Part shown: positions 25,869 to 35,253 of the stretch, one piece after another | Layout of the letters: each line of letters starts with the position of its first letter | Numbering within the stretch: the first letter of the stretch is position 1 | Assembly: GCA_030428205.1 (NCBI GenBank) | Contig: JAUIBK010000032.1 | Location: 1 to 37,302, forward strand | DNA: 37,302 bases | Direction: 5' to 3' | Source of the DNA: a bacterium | GTDB lineage: Bacteria; Bdellovibrionota_C; UBA2361; RFPC01 | Program-made: the position numbers and the translations under genes | Notes under the pieces: generated by a model | The model's input: the letters and a program-made list of their open reading frames with translations, nothing else | Told to the model about the DNA's origin: nothing | Database searches by the model: none

Positions 25869-27056
25869 ATGCGGATTACTTTACTCTTTCTTTGTCTTGT
25901 CTGTAGCACATCTGTTTGGGCTGATTCATTTTGTGGACAAAACCGCCCACGCCCCAAGAGACTTGCATTTTTAGACCCTTCTCCACGAGCTGAGGTGATT
26001 ACCATTGATTATGCTGTCTTCTACACACCGGCGGCTCGAGAAGCTAAAGGAGGAGAAGATGGATTTCTTCAGGCTATTACAAGAGCATTTGAATCGGTAA
26101 ATCGTATATTTGAGCAGAGTGGCTCTGCTATTGTTCATCGCCTCGTACATACTCAAGCGCTTCCGATTAATGTTTCGAGCACAGATATGACAGAGGCAGG
26201 CACAGAATTGGCGCAGGCCTTTGATTTTCATGCTGCAATGGAAGAAGCCCAAGCTGACACTATGATTCGTGTCGTATTACAACAAACAACCCCTGCTGGA
26301 GCGTATGCTGGAATTCCTACAACTTATGGTCAAGCTTTATCAGGAAGCGCGATTAGTATGGGTGTAGGAAACATCAAGGATAATGGATTTACCTTAGCTC
26401 ATGAGATTGGCCATACACTCGGTGCATACCATGACTACTCGGCAGAGAACGATCGCTCACGTTTTTTCTTTATTCCTCCAAGCTATGGTACTGGTAATCA
26501 CTTTGTTGTGGCTCAGACGGACACCTGCTACTACACCATTATGTCGGCACTACGTACCTGCCGCGTGGATGGGTATGGTGATCAACAAGCGACGTCATGT
26601 AACTGTTTCTCTAGTCCTGAACTTCTGTACGAAGGCTCTGTAACAGGCCAAGTCGACCTAGCCGACAGTGTTCGGGTGTTTGATTTTTGGGCGCCCTATG
26701 TTGCAAGTGCTAGAGGGGAAAGCCAGATTCCATCGAATGGTGGTGAAGAAGGTGGAGGTGAAGAAAATGGGGGCGAAGAAAATGGAGGCTCCGATGAGGA
26801 AGCAGTGCTTACGCTGAAACTGAAGAAAACAAAGCGAGGCAAAGTAAGAGCAAAAGGCACTTGTATGGTAAATAATGAAGTTCGACTTGTTAAGAGAACG
26901 AAAAAACAGGGAGATAAGCTCCTGAAAATATCAACATGTAAAGAAAAGAAGAAGTCAGGCAATGGAGGTTATCTTTTTTCATTAAAAAAGAGAGGGCGTT
27001 ACTGTGTGCTTGACCAGGCCGAGAACCTTGAGCAATGTAAGAGGCTAAAGAAATAA
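25869..27056 (+). CDS. Secreted metzincin-type zinc protease
   Basis: 395 residues, ATG with a strong AGGAGG 8 nt upstream. Residues 1-18 are a signal peptide (ending SVWA). The zinc motif HEIGHTLGAYHD (178-189) fits HExxHxxGxxH/D, and TIMSA near residue 223 is the Met-turn, as in reprolysin-like (M12B-like) peptidases. Cysteines near 220, 231, 244 and 246 may form disulfides. A Gly/Glu linker (about 288-311, repeats of EENGG) leads to a Lys-rich C-terminal module of ~85 residues with paired Cys, perhaps for binding a surface or substrate. The divergent collagen-like gene shares its upstream region. Substrate is unknown. Confidence 0.9.
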   Translation: MRITLLFLCLVCSTSVWADSFCGQNRPRPKRLAFLDPSPRAEVITIDYAVFYTPAAREAKGGEDGFLQAITRAFESVNRIFEQSGSAIVHRLVHTQALPINVSSTDMTEAGTELAQAFDFHAAMEEAQADTMIRVVLQQTTPAGAYAGIPTTYGQALSGSAISMGVGNIKDNGFTLAHEIGHTLGAYHDYSAENDRSRFFFIPPSYGTGNHFVVAQTDTCYYTIMSALRTCRVDGYGDQQATSCNCFSSPELLYEGSVTGQVDLADSVRVFDFWAPYVASARGESQIPSNGGEEGGGEENGGEENGGSDEEAVLTLKLKKTKRGKVRAKGTCMVNNEVRLVKRTKKQGDKLLKISTCKEKKKSGNGGYLFSLKKRGRYCVLDQAENLEQCKRLKK

Positions 27057-27060
27057 ATAG

Positions 27061-28512
27061 CTAATTCTTATTCTCGAGAGAAAGCGAGGGGAGAGTCTCT
27101 TCTATCTCGCGAATCTCTCTTTCCTTTTCGACCAGGAGGTTGTGGGCGGGATCGGAGCTTGGCGTAATCGATTTTCGAAGAGCGAGTAGTCTCTTCCTCA
27201 GAGCCGTTTTGAGTCTCGCCGCTTTGTCGAAATGATCATCAGCAATCTCAATGTGTTCTTTTAATTTTCTTAGGTCCTCGTGAGTTTGCTTCGCTATGAT
27301 ACCGATCAGCGCTCGAATGTTGGTATCTGGAAGTGGAGCGTGTTGAAGGAGTTCTTCTCCAAGAACCGTATTTTTAAGAGCAGTAGAGACGTCTCTATAT
27401 TCTATGTCTCCATCTCTTTCTTTGGTGTATTGAAGCACGATCTCAAGTTGTTCTGTGAGCTCTGTAAGGTAGTGGTAGGAGAGTACGAGCTCGTCAACGA
27501 GTGTTGATTGTTCATCAAACGAGAAACTTTCATCCACTTGAGGGTTGAGAACGGCCCTTCCAGATTCTAGCCCTTTTCGAACCAAGGACCAGTCGGTGCC
27601 CCAGTTAATCTTTGCGAGCGTGACGAAAAGTTTGCCAAATACCGCAGGGGTGTCTTCGAGAAGAAAATCGCTGCTGTCCTGCTCTCTTTTTGTTGTAAAG
27701 TTGTCCAATGATGATTCAATGATTCGAATTCCCTGAGAAATGTCACCACTATCGCTCGCCATTCGTGCAAGGAGTACATCGAGCTCGCACCTGCATCTTG
27801 TCCAATAAGGAGCGTAGGTCGGTAGTGTATGTTCAGAAGAATAGAGATGTGAATTTGTTTGGAGATAGCATGTGTAGGCTTCGGAGAGCATGCCTGTTTC
27901 GACGAGCCCGTGTAGGAGGGCGAGATGTATGTCGACTCTGGCAAAGAGTCCTTCTGAAAACTGTGGGTTTCCCTGGAGTTCTTCATCGTGAAGTTGAATC
28001 CATTTTTGGGCACACTCAACACTTTCGAAATAGTGCTGTTGTTCTCTCATCCAAAGCGTGCGGGTGTACCAATAGAGTAGCTCCGTTGGCCTTGATTGCT
28101 CTGGATGTATGAGCAGTTCATCGGCAAGCAGGAGCCCTATTTCGGTGTGTCCATGACGTGCAAAGCTTGAGATATCACGAGAGAGTTGAGTCATGTAGAC
28201 TTGCGAGTCGCGACCATGCGTCCTGATGATAGGGAGGAGTGCGAGCGCGGTAAGTTGAATGGCTTCTTTTCTTAATCCATCTATAGCTGCTCGTTGAGCG
28301 AGATCGGTGAGGAGAGGTGCGAGGGAGTCGATCTCTCCTTGTTCCATATAGTGTTGATAAACACCAATGTCGCTCTCGTAAAGACTTTGAAGAGTGGGGA
28401 TCGGCTGTTCATGAAATTGGGCTCGGAGCAGCGCCGAGCTTGATCGAAGGGCGTCGTAGAGGTCAGGTGGGATGTAGTCGTCGTTCGATGGAGATGGTGT
28501 TGCTGATGCCAT
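27061..28512 (-). CDS. Helical-repeat (TPR-like) protein of unknown function
   Basis: 483 residues, cytoplasmic in appearance with no signal peptide or membrane helix. Almost wholly helical, with repeated hydrophobic/Ala patterns at about 34-residue spacing (for example AIDGLRKEAIQLTALALLP and LALLHGLVETGMLSEAYTCYL), suggesting a TPR or related solenoid. The last ~60 residues (KAARLKTALRKRLLALRK...EKEREIREIEETL) look like a coiled coil. I recognise no enzymatic motif. It lies 63 bp after upp on the same strand and may be the last gene of the glnS-upp transcript, though a palindrome in the gap suggests separate control. Confidence 0.7.
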   Translation of the reverse strand: MASATPSPSNDDYIPPDLYDALRSSSALLRAQFHEQPIPTLQSLYESDIGVYQHYMEQGEIDSLAPLLTDLAQRAAIDGLRKEAIQLTALALLPIIRTHGRDSQVYMTQLSRDISSFARHGHTEIGLLLADELLIHPEQSRPTELLYWYTRTLWMREQQHYFESVECAQKWIQLHDEELQGNPQFSEGLFARVDIHLALLHGLVETGMLSEAYTCYLQTNSHLYSSEHTLPTYAPYWTRCRCELDVLLARMASDSGDISQGIRIIESSLDNFTTKREQDSSDFLLEDTPAVFGKLFVTLAKINWGTDWSLVRKGLESGRAVLNPQVDESFSFDEQSTLVDELVLSYHYLTELTEQLEIVLQYTKERDGDIEYRDVSTALKNTVLGEELLQHAPLPDTNIRALIGIIAKQTHEDLRKLKEHIEIADDHFDKAARLKTALRKRLLALRKSITPSSDPAHNLLVEKEREIREIEETLPSLSLENKN

Positions 28513-28524
28513 AAGCCGCTCAAA

Positions 28525-28541
28525 ATGTACTCTAAGTACAT
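28525..28541. promoter_or_regulatory. Palindrome ATGTACT-cta-AGTACAT in the leader of the helical-repeat gene
   Basis: Perfect 7-bp arms around 3 bp, 12 bp upstream of the minus-strand ATG at 28512. A looser outer dyad (GCTCAAA and TTTGAG) surrounds it. Could be an operator or an RNA hairpin near the ribosome binding site; either would control the helical-repeat gene. Confidence 0.4.
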
Positions 28542-28575
28542 GTTAAGGCGTTTGAGTGCTTAGTCAAGCTGATGG

Positions 28576-29247
28576 CTAGGAGCCCGTTTTAAGAGAGGAG
28601 AGGTGGGTTCCACACCCAAATGCAAGATCGCCGGCATCGCCGAGCCCAGGTATGATATACCCCTTATCGTTGAGAGCGGTGTCTATAGCCGCAGTCCATA
28701 TGGTTACTTTTGGAAATGCTTTCTCAACGACTTCTACGCCTTGCTTGGAAGCAATCACAGAGACAAGGTGAGTTTCCTTGGGAGTTCCGTAAGCTTGTAG
28801 TTCCCTAAGAACGGCTATCATAGATTTGCCTGTCGCAAGCATTGGATCGTTGAGAATAAGGGTTCGACCTTCTAGAGGGGGACAAGAGGCATACTGGAGG
28901 CATATCTCGAAATGTGTTTCATCAGAGTGCTTGCGGTAGGCTGAGAGAACCCCATTGTCAGCGTTCGGGAAGGCGCGAAGAAGGCCCATGTGGAGTGGAA
29001 GCCCAGCTCGTAAGATGGTAGCGATGACTGGCTGAGAAGCGAGCACTTTACACTGAGCTTTTCCTAGCGGGGTTGTTACCTCTCTTTCGCGTGAAGAGAG
29101 AGTCTTGCTGATCTCAAAACCAATGTATTGCCCTATGAGCTCAATGTTTTCACGAAAACGGGCGCGATCATTTTGAGTTGTGACAGATCGGATATCGGCA
29201 AGAAGTGGGTGTAAGAGTGAGAACTGAGAACTAAGATCTTTTATCAC
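28576..29247 (-). CDS. upp: Uracil phosphoribosyltransferase
   Basis: Salvages uracil to UMP with PRPP. 223 residues. PRPP-binding loop LNDPMLATGKSM lies near residues 130-141 and the uracil-specific end GYIIPGLGDAGDLAFG near residues 196-211, both diagnostic for Upp; TILRAGLPLHMGLL near 77-90 is also conserved. The start is GTG at 29247, with a GGAAGGGG Shine-Dalgarno 5 nt upstream; it is 19 bp after glnS, so the two are probably cotranscribed. Confidence 0.94.
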   Translation of the reverse strand: MIKDLSSQFSLLHPLLADIRSVTTQNDRARFRENIELIGQYIGFEISKTLSSREREVTTPLGKAQCKVLASQPVIATILRAGLPLHMGLLRAFPNADNGVLSAYRKHSDETHFEICLQYASCPPLEGRTLILNDPMLATGKSMIAVLRELQAYGTPKETHLVSVIASKQGVEVVEKAFPKVTIWTAAIDTALNDKGYIIPGLGDAGDLAFGCGTHLSSLKTGS

Positions 29248-29266
29248 GCCAGCCCCTTCCTTTTCC

Positions 29267-30949
29267 TTAAGCTGCTTTCTTTTGTTTCTTGGCCCAGGAG
29301 TCTTTTAAGCCAACGATTCGGTTAAAAATCAACTTCTCGGAAGAGCTGTCTTTTGAGTCAATGCAGAAGTAACCTGTCCGAAGGAATTGGAAGCGATCTT
29401 CTACGGAAGCCACTTGAAGACTCGGTTCGATCTTACAGCCTGTGAGGACTTGCAGTGACTTGGGATTGATGTTTGAGAGAAACGTTTCTCCTTCAGGCGT
29501 GTCCTCTGGGAATTCTTGTGTAAAGAGGTGCTCAAAGAGCCGCACTTCAGCATCAAGAGCGTGTTCAGCAGAGACCCAATGTAGTGTACCTTTGACTTTC
29601 CTTCCATCATCTGACCAGCCGCCCTTTGTCTGTGGATCGTATGTGCAGTGAATTTCAACAATGTCGCCATTCTCATCTTTAATGACATCCGTGCAGGTCA
29701 CATAGTAGGCGTGCTTGAGACGAACCTCTTTCCCTGGCGAAAGCCTGAAGAATTTCTTAGGGGCATCTTCCATGAAGTCGCTCCGTTCGATGTAAAGCTC
29801 GCGGCTAAATGGAATTTTTCGCTTTCCTGCATTCTCATCTTCAGGATTGTTGTCAGCGTCGAGCTCTTCGGTTTGGCCTTCGGGGTAGTTCGTAACGACG
29901 AGCTTTACAGGATCGAGCACGGCCATCACGCGTGTGGCTGATTTATTAAGATCCTCTCTTTGGCAGAAGTCCAGTAAGGCGATGTCGACGGTGCTGTTAG
30001 CTTTAGCGATACCTACGCGGTTACACATTTCCCTTATGGCAGACGGGGTGAATCCTTTGCGACGAAAACCAGCAAGGGTTGGCATGCGCGGATCGTCCCA
30101 ACCACTAACATGCCCTTCTTCAACGAGTTGAAGAAGTTTACGTTTACTCATTACGGTGTAGGTAAAGTTAAGGCGGGCAAATTCAATCTGCTGAGGATGG
30201 TGCTTAACACCGAGCTCGTCGAGAAACCAGTCGTAAAGAGGTCGGTGATCTTCAAACTCTAATGTACAGATAGAGTGAGTAATATGCTCAATAGAGTCTG
30301 ATACGCAGTGTGCGTAGTCGTACATCGGGTAGATACACCACTTATCACCTGTGCGTTGGTGGTGCGCGCGCTTAATACGGTAGATGGCCGGGTCTCGCAT
30401 GTTCATGTTCGGAGAGGCCATATCAATTTTTGCACGAAGAACATGTGCGCCGTCTTCAAACTTTCCAGCAGCCATATTCTCAAAAAGCTGAAGATTCTCT
30501 TCTACCGTACGGTTTCGATAAGGGCTGTCTTTACCAGGTTCAGTGAGTGTCCCTCTATATTCACGGATCTCATCCGCTGAGAGACTGCACACATACGCTT
30601 TTCCTTCTTTGATCAGTTGTATGGCGTAGTCATAGAGCTGCTGATAGTAGTCTGAAGCGTAAAATTCTCGTTCTGCCCAATCAAAGCCCAACCAATGTAC
30701 GTCTTCTCGGATAGCATCAACGTACTCTTGTTCTTCTTTGGTCGGATTGGTGTCATCAAAGCGTAGGTTACAGGTGCCTTTGTAATCGATTGCTATGCCA
30801 AAGTTAAGACAGATCGACTTGGCATGACCAATATGAAGGTATCCATTTGGTTCTGGGGGAAAACGAGTAGCTACCCGATCTCCATTTTTGCCACTGGCAA
30901 GGTCGTCGTTAATAATCTTTCGGATAAAGTCTGTTGGAGTCTCTGTCAT
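29267..30949 (-). CDS. glnS: Glutaminyl-tRNA synthetase
   Basis: Charges tRNA-Gln with glutamine; its presence means this organism need not rely only on the GatCAB amidation route. 560 residues, the normal bacterial length. The class I HIGH motif ([16 protein letters not shown]) is near residues 29-44, and VMSKRKL near residue 270 fills the KMSKS position as in other GlnRS. GlnRS-specific anticodon-binding beta-barrel sequence ([18 protein letters not shown]) follows near residue 405. The ribosome binding site is weak (AGAAAAAG just before ATG). The gene faces away from the small plus-strand gene cluster starting near 30994. Confidence 0.96.
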   Translation of the reverse strand: MTETPTDFIRKIINDDLASGKNGDRVATRFPPEPNGYLHIGHAKSICLNFGIAIDYKGTCNLRFDDTNPTKEEQEYVDAIREDVHWLGFDWAEREFYASDYYQQLYDYAIQLIKEGKAYVCSLSADEIREYRGTLTEPGKDSPYRNRTVEENLQLFENMAAGKFEDGAHVLRAKIDMASPNMNMRDPAIYRIKRAHHQRTGDKWCIYPMYDYAHCVSDSIEHITHSICTLEFEDHRPLYDWFLDELGVKHHPQQIEFARLNFTYTVMSKRKLLQLVEEGHVSGWDDPRMPTLAGFRRKGFTPSAIREMCNRVGIAKANSTVDIALLDFCQREDLNKSATRVMAVLDPVKLVVTNYPEGQTEELDADNNPEDENAGKRKIPFSRELYIERSDFMEDAPKKFFRLSPGKEVRLKHAYYVTCTDVIKDENGDIVEIHCTYDPQTKGGWSDDGRKVKGTLHWVSAEHALDAEVRLFEHLFTQEFPEDTPEGETFLSNINPKSLQVLTGCKIEPSLQVASVEDRFQFLRTGYFCIDSKDSSSEKLIFNRIVGLKDSWAKKQKKAA

Positions 30950-30993
30950 CTTTTTCTGCTGCTAAAGAGGTGTCTGTAGGAGGAAAAATCATA

Positions 30994-31128
30994 GTGAAAT
31001 CAGGGAGAAATGTCCATAGCTCTGAGCTCGTATGCTGTGATTCCTGTTCTTTGACTTCGGCTTTCATTTTTGTCGAACGCGAGGTCAAGGAGCAGGTGGA
31101 TATGAGACTGGAACAGAAGGTTGATTAA
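30994..31128 (+). CDS. Possible small protein (44 residues)
   Basis: A 44-codon frame beginning GTG at 30994, with AGGAGG at 30978-30983 (10 nt spacing), ending TAA at 31126-31128. The product has a CCDSC cluster and a charged C-terminus, and resembles nothing I know. The sequence TAGGAGGAA...TAGTG before it matches the one before the next gene, with a longer spacer. It lies 57 bp upstream of that gene on the same strand. Could be a leader peptide, a small protein or chance. Confidence 0.3.
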   Translation: MKSGRNVHSSELVCCDSCSLTSAFIFVEREVKEQVDMRLEQKVD

Positions 31129-31185
31129 GACTCATTCTCAGTCCACTCTCCTAACTGGGTTAACGTATATAGGTAGGAGGAAGTA

Positions 31186-31647
31186 GTGGATCCTGTTCAA
31201 AGTACTCAAAGAGAAAATGTTGCGCCCCCGGCTAAGCTTCAATCGCATCCTGGCGATGTATCGTGGGTTACTGCTGACTCTGTAGTGGACCAAATGGTGA
31301 ATGAAGGTGTTAGGGTGCGCATTAAAGTTGATAAGCCTCAGTTTCGAAAACGAGGGGGTGTGGTGTGCGAAGAATCGCAGTCTAAGCGTTGTATCTTGTC
31401 TCTTGCAGGAGGGGGATTAAGGCCTGGGCGTCGTATTGCTGAAGTACAAGCGAGAGTAGTTGACTCCCCTGATCTGATAGAGCAAATGGAGATCTTGAAC
31501 GTTACTGTCTGGGGAGTGAACCGCTCGCTTCTCGGCAGAGAGCGGCTTTTTGATGGGAATGTTTCTACTCGTGATGATGCGCTAACTGTGCTCCAAGAGC
31601 TAGCAGCTCCTCAGATATTAGGTAAGGCTGCTGAGCGAGAGTCGTAA
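31186..31647 (+). CDS. Small protein of unknown function
   Basis: 153 residues starting at GTG 31186 with a perfect AGGAGG 5 nt upstream (31175-31180), which argues strongly for a real gene. No signal peptide or membrane helix. Sequence features: basic central segment (RVRIKVDKPQFRKRGG), a Gly-rich turn (SLAGGGLRPGRR) and alternating strand-like stretches; possibly a small beta-rich domain. No family recognised. Its last 37 bp overlap the end of the convergent SGNH hydrolase gene, so one of the two ends may be shorter in practice. Confidence 0.6.
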   Translation: MDPVQSTQRENVAPPAKLQSHPGDVSWVTADSVVDQMVNEGVRVRIKVDKPQFRKRGGVVCEESQSKRCILSLAGGGLRPGRRIAEVQARVVDSPDLIEQMEILNVTVWGVNRSLLGRERLFDGNVSTRDDALTVLQELAAPQILGKAAERES

Positions 31648-32687
31648 TCTATTTTTCCTACTTGCTCAATAAGCCACTGACTGCTGGCTTGAGCAATAAG
31701 CGCCGCGCCTTTTTCATTTGGGTGCCCATCTGCCGGAATGTAGAGAGCTGGACCTTTGCTTTCTAGGGTATCTCCAACAGCACTTTCGAGATCGAGAAAG
31801 GCAACGTTGCGTTCTCTGAAGAATGCTTGAGCTTTATGAAGAAAATGTGTCGAGGGATTATTGGGTGTCTCTCGAAAACCCCAGCCAGTTGCGATAACCC
31901 AAAGTGGAATATTTCTCGAGGCGCACCAGTGCGTCATCTCTCTAAAGAGCGCTTCAGCAAGGAGAGTGTTGGGAGTGCCTGACGTCTTTGTTTGAGGAAG
32001 AACGTTTCCTTTGGAACTTTTTGTATGAGCAGTGGAGTGGTGACGAAACACGTATGCTCTTCGTATAAGTTGAAAGAGGTGTGAGTGTTCAAGCAAGAAG
32101 CTGTAGAAAGGAATCTGTTGAATATAGTGTTTTAAGCCTTTGCCCTTCGAAGGAGCGGCTCTCTCTAGGGCGCCCTGCTCGGAGAGAGAGTAGAGTTTAG
32201 ACGAATAGCTCCTAGCAATATCGTCAACATTAAAGAAGACAAGTACACCTTTGGGGGAGATCTCATCTCCGAACTCTTCTAAGTAAGCAAGCTGCTGGGC
32301 TGTCCCCCAACCCCCTGTAGCAGCGTTCAGGAGTTGATATCGAAGAGGGATTTCTTTGTTGAGCGCCTCCTCGAGGAGCGCAACGTAACTGTCTTGACGG
32401 CGTAAGAGCCAGCCAAATGTAAAGGAGTCGCCTAGGACAAGTATTTGCCGAGCTTCTGGTTGTGGTTCTGGGGAGCGTTGATGGAGTGAGTTGAGAGAGT
32501 AAGAAACGGTGCGTTCGCCTAATTGATGGCGAGCTTCCCAGTTTGCCCTGTTAAGGCTGTAACCCCGCTTGCTTGTGGTGAGCCATGTGCCACTAAGATT
32601 TTGTGGCGAGACGATGGAGACAATGAATTCAGCCAGGAGAAGGCTAAGTGCAAGTGAGCAAGTAATAAGTATGAGGCGAATGTTCAT
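31611..32687 (-). CDS. Membrane-anchored SGNH/GDSL-family hydrolase
   Basis: 358 residues. An N-terminal hydrophobic helix (residues 4-26) is a signal anchor, placing the domain outside the inner membrane. SGNH blocks: LVLGDSFTFGW (nucleophile Ser in GDSF, near residue 88), block II Gly in NAATGGWGTAQQ, block III-like FFNVDDIA, and block V DGHPNEKGAAL (Asp/His, near residue 323). These enzymes remove or move acyl groups on polysaccharides, peptidoglycan or lipids; the exact substrate is not apparent. It lies 48 bp after the GAF-ATPase gene on the same strand. Ribosome binding site is weak. Confidence 0.82.
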   Translation of the reverse strand: MNIRLILITCSLALSLLLAEFIVSIVSPQNLSGTWLTTSKRGYSLNRANWEARHQLGERTVSYSLNSLHQRSPEPQPEARQILVLGDSFTFGWLLRRQDSYVALLEEALNKEIPLRYQLLNAATGGWGTAQQLAYLEEFGDEISPKGVLVFFNVDDIARSYSSKLYSLSEQGALERAAPSKGKGLKHYIQQIPFYSFLLEHSHLFQLIRRAYVFRHHSTAHTKSSKGNVLPQTKTSGTPNTLLAEALFREMTHWCASRNIPLWVIATGWGFRETPNNPSTHFLHKAQAFFRERNVAFLDLESAVGDTLESKGPALYIPADGHPNEKGAALIAQASSQWLIEQVGKIDYDSRSAALPNI

Positions 32688-32735
32688 GAGCTTCGGAAAT
32701 GCTACCCCAGTTCATTGTGAGAGGCTACGAGAGTT

Positions 32736-34985
32736 TTAGCTTCCAGCAACTTTACGAACTTGTGCGAGATCGGTCTGGCCAAGAAAGAGTTTTCGTATCC
32801 CGTCTTGCATCAATGTGCGCATCCCATTTTTGAGCGCTTCATCCTTAATCTCACTTGCCCCCGCCTTGCGGTAAATCAAGCTTTTAATCGTTTCCGTATT
32901 TACGAGGAGCTCGTGTATACCCGTTCGACCGTAGTAGCCGGTGTTGCCACACTTTTCGCACCCCTTTGCTCTATAAATTTCTGTTTCATTCACCGTGACA
33001 TTAAGCTCAGAAAAGAGCTCTTCACCGTAGTACCTTTCAAGAGTCGTGTATTCATCTTGGGGTATTTTGTATGGCTCTTTGCATTCTCCACAAAGTGTGC
33101 GTACGAGTCGTTGTGCGAGAACTCCTTGGAGAGCATCGGAGAAGCTCACAGGGTCAAGATCGAGATCGAGCAATCGAGTGACTGTTTCAGGCGCAGAGTT
33201 CGTGTGTAGTGTGGAAAAGACGAAGTGACCGGTCAGCGATGCTTCGACCCCAATATGGGCAGTCTCGTGGTCTCGCATCTCTCCGATCATAATCACATCA
33301 GGATCGGCGCGAAGAAATGAGCGGAGCGCTGAGGCAAAGTTGAGCCCAATTTCATTTTTCATTTGAACCTGATTGAGCCCTGGTTGGGTGATCTCTACGG
33401 GGTCTTCCGCTGTCCAGATTTTCTTATCAGGAGTATTTATCGAGCCAAGGATGGAGTGTAGTGTGGTTGTTTTCCCTGAACCCGTTGGCCCAACAACGAG
33501 GAAAACGCCGTGAGGCTGAGATACAATATGTTGAACCTTGGTAAGTGTTGCATCAGAAAAATTGAGCTTTTCAAGTGGAATAGGCTCACTTGAAGCGAGA
33601 ATACGCATCACAACGCTTTCACCGTTTACGGTAGGAACGGTAGCAACACGGAGCTCGATAGGATTGCCTCGGAATTTAACAACACACTTTCCGTCTTGTG
33701 GTTTCCGGCGTTCTGAGATGTCTAGTCCACTCATGATTTTAATTCTGGAGACAACAGCTCGCACATGGGTGTGGGGAATGGAGAGCGAGGGGCGACAAGA
33801 TCCGTCGACACGTATACGCACAGTGGCGTTGGCCTTTCCCTTTGCTGGCTCAATGTGAATATCAGAGGCTCGTTCCTTATATGAGTCGATAATAATTCGG
33901 TTTACGAGCTGTATAACAGTGGCCTCGTCTTCGGCCGCCTCCTCGTCTTCTTCGTCTGCAATGTGAACTTCGAGGCCAGCTTCTTCTTGAAGTTTGCCCA
34001 CGAGATCGTGAATATCTGCTGTTGCGGCGTCTGATTGTCCGCCTTGGCCGAGGTAGCGGAGAATGTCCTCGGCAAACCCGACTCGAAAGACATATTTTTT
34101 TGCGGGTAGAGTTCGCTGAATCTCCATAATACGCCGAGCGTCCCCAGGGTTATCTATCAAAATAACCACTTCGTCCTCAGGGTGCCCATCGATTGGAACC
34201 CAGAGGCTTTCTCTCAAAAAGGAAAGGTTGATGCCTTTGAGGAGTTCTGGGGGGATTGTATGGTGTGCATCAAATCCCATGTAGGGAACTTGAAAGTACC
34301 TCGAAAATGATTCTCCAAGCTCTGCTTTTGAGATTCCTCCACTTGTAACAAGCAGCTCCTCGAGAGAAGTCCCCTCGTTTTTAGCGCGTGTGGAGAGTTC
34401 TTTGAGCTTTTCTCCGTGAATTTTTTTTGTCATCACAAGATAGTCGTATGGACTTCTTGTGCCGCGGAGTTCGTACCGAAATTTTTGAGCAAGGACCTTT
34501 GCGAGTCCTAGGGCGAGCTGCTCATCGAGATCATCGAATTCAGGTTTGTTCTGCCTGTTGAGCACCTGAAGCACGCCAAGGAACACATCTTTGAACTTCA
34601 CTGGTACAGCGAGTACGGATTTGGTTCGAAATCCACTTTCTTTATCGAACGATTTATTAAAGCGTAGCCGTTCATTGATTGCTGTTAGCTCAGCATCATT
34701 ATACACATCTTTGATGCGTACAGGTTGTTGTGACATGGCAACGTAGCCAGCGATGGACTCGGTGTTTAATGGCACACGTATCTCTTTTGGTTGGTTTCCG
34801 TTGTCACTTGTTAAGAACTTAGAAACAATTTCCTTGTCGTTTCTTCCTCGAGAATAGACGGTCACACGCTCGCTTTGGAGAAACTCAAGTAGGAGAGGCT
34901 CGATATCTGGCATAGCCTCGAAGAATGTTTCACTGTCATGGATCTTTTGAGTGATCTCATGGAGGATTGTTTGAGAGTCCGACAT
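32736..34985 (-). CDS. PilB/GspE-type secretion ATPase with N-terminal GAF domain
   Basis: 749 residues. A GAF-like domain fills about residues 20-170 (YSRGRNDKEIV..., SVLAVPVKFKDVFLGVLQVLNR). An MshEN/GspE-N domain follows (about 180-310), then the ATPase: Walker A GPTGSGKTTT at 499-508, Asp box near 530-545, Walker B PDVIMIGEMRD near 556, His box GHFVFSTLHTN near 576. A zinc tetracysteine pair, CGEC and CEKC, lies near 630 and 680. It would power pilus extension or type II secretion. PilB/GspE proteins normally lack GAF, so ligand-dependent control is implied (inference). No pil or gsp genes adjoin. No clear ribosome binding site before the ATG. Confidence 0.92.
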   Translation of the reverse strand: MSDSQTILHEITQKIHDSETFFEAMPDIEPLLLEFLQSERVTVYSRGRNDKEIVSKFLTSDNGNQPKEIRVPLNTESIAGYVAMSQQPVRIKDVYNDAELTAINERLRFNKSFDKESGFRTKSVLAVPVKFKDVFLGVLQVLNRQNKPEFDDLDEQLALGLAKVLAQKFRYELRGTRSPYDYLVMTKKIHGEKLKELSTRAKNEGTSLEELLVTSGGISKAELGESFSRYFQVPYMGFDAHHTIPPELLKGINLSFLRESLWVPIDGHPEDEVVILIDNPGDARRIMEIQRTLPAKKYVFRVGFAEDILRYLGQGGQSDAATADIHDLVGKLQEEAGLEVHIADEEDEEAAEDEATVIQLVNRIIIDSYKERASDIHIEPAKGKANATVRIRVDGSCRPSLSIPHTHVRAVVSRIKIMSGLDISERRKPQDGKCVVKFRGNPIELRVATVPTVNGESVVMRILASSEPIPLEKLNFSDATLTKVQHIVSQPHGVFLVVGPTGSGKTTTLHSILGSINTPDKKIWTAEDPVEITQPGLNQVQMKNEIGLNFASALRSFLRADPDVIMIGEMRDHETAHIGVEASLTGHFVFSTLHTNSAPETVTRLLDLDLDPVSFSDALQGVLAQRLVRTLCGECKEPYKIPQDEYTTLERYYGEELFSELNVTVNETEIYRAKGCEKCGNTGYYGRTGIHELLVNTETIKSLIYRKAGASEIKDEALKNGMRTLMQDGIRKLFLGQTDLAQVRKVAGS

Positions 34986-35117
34986 AGTTGTTGTTCGTTT
35001 TTGAGTGCTCGGGATTCATTCCCTACGCTTCACTATCATGATCGACCTAAAGGGTTCTTGGCTGAATTCATTTCTCTTGAATTCTAAGGAGTTTAGGTTT
35101 TTTTTGAGGAATCCGCC

Positions 35118-35123
35118 TATAAT
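35118..35123 (+). promoter_or_regulatory. Candidate -10 element upstream of the kinase-like gene
   Basis: A perfect TATAAT at 35118-35123, 131 bp before the ATG at 35254, in the gap between divergent genes. No good -35 hexamer sits at the expected distance (TTAGGT at 35094 is weak), so an activator may be needed. Confidence 0.35.
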
Positions 35124-35253
35124 AGCCCAAACAGTGTTCGAGAACGGCGCTCATGTGTTGCCTTGATGGTGCATGTGTTATGCCTCGAAGGAGCTTGTCG
35201 GAAGTGTTATTGGAAGGCCGCTAAGAAATGTCCTCCTGAAAGAGTTAAGAATA

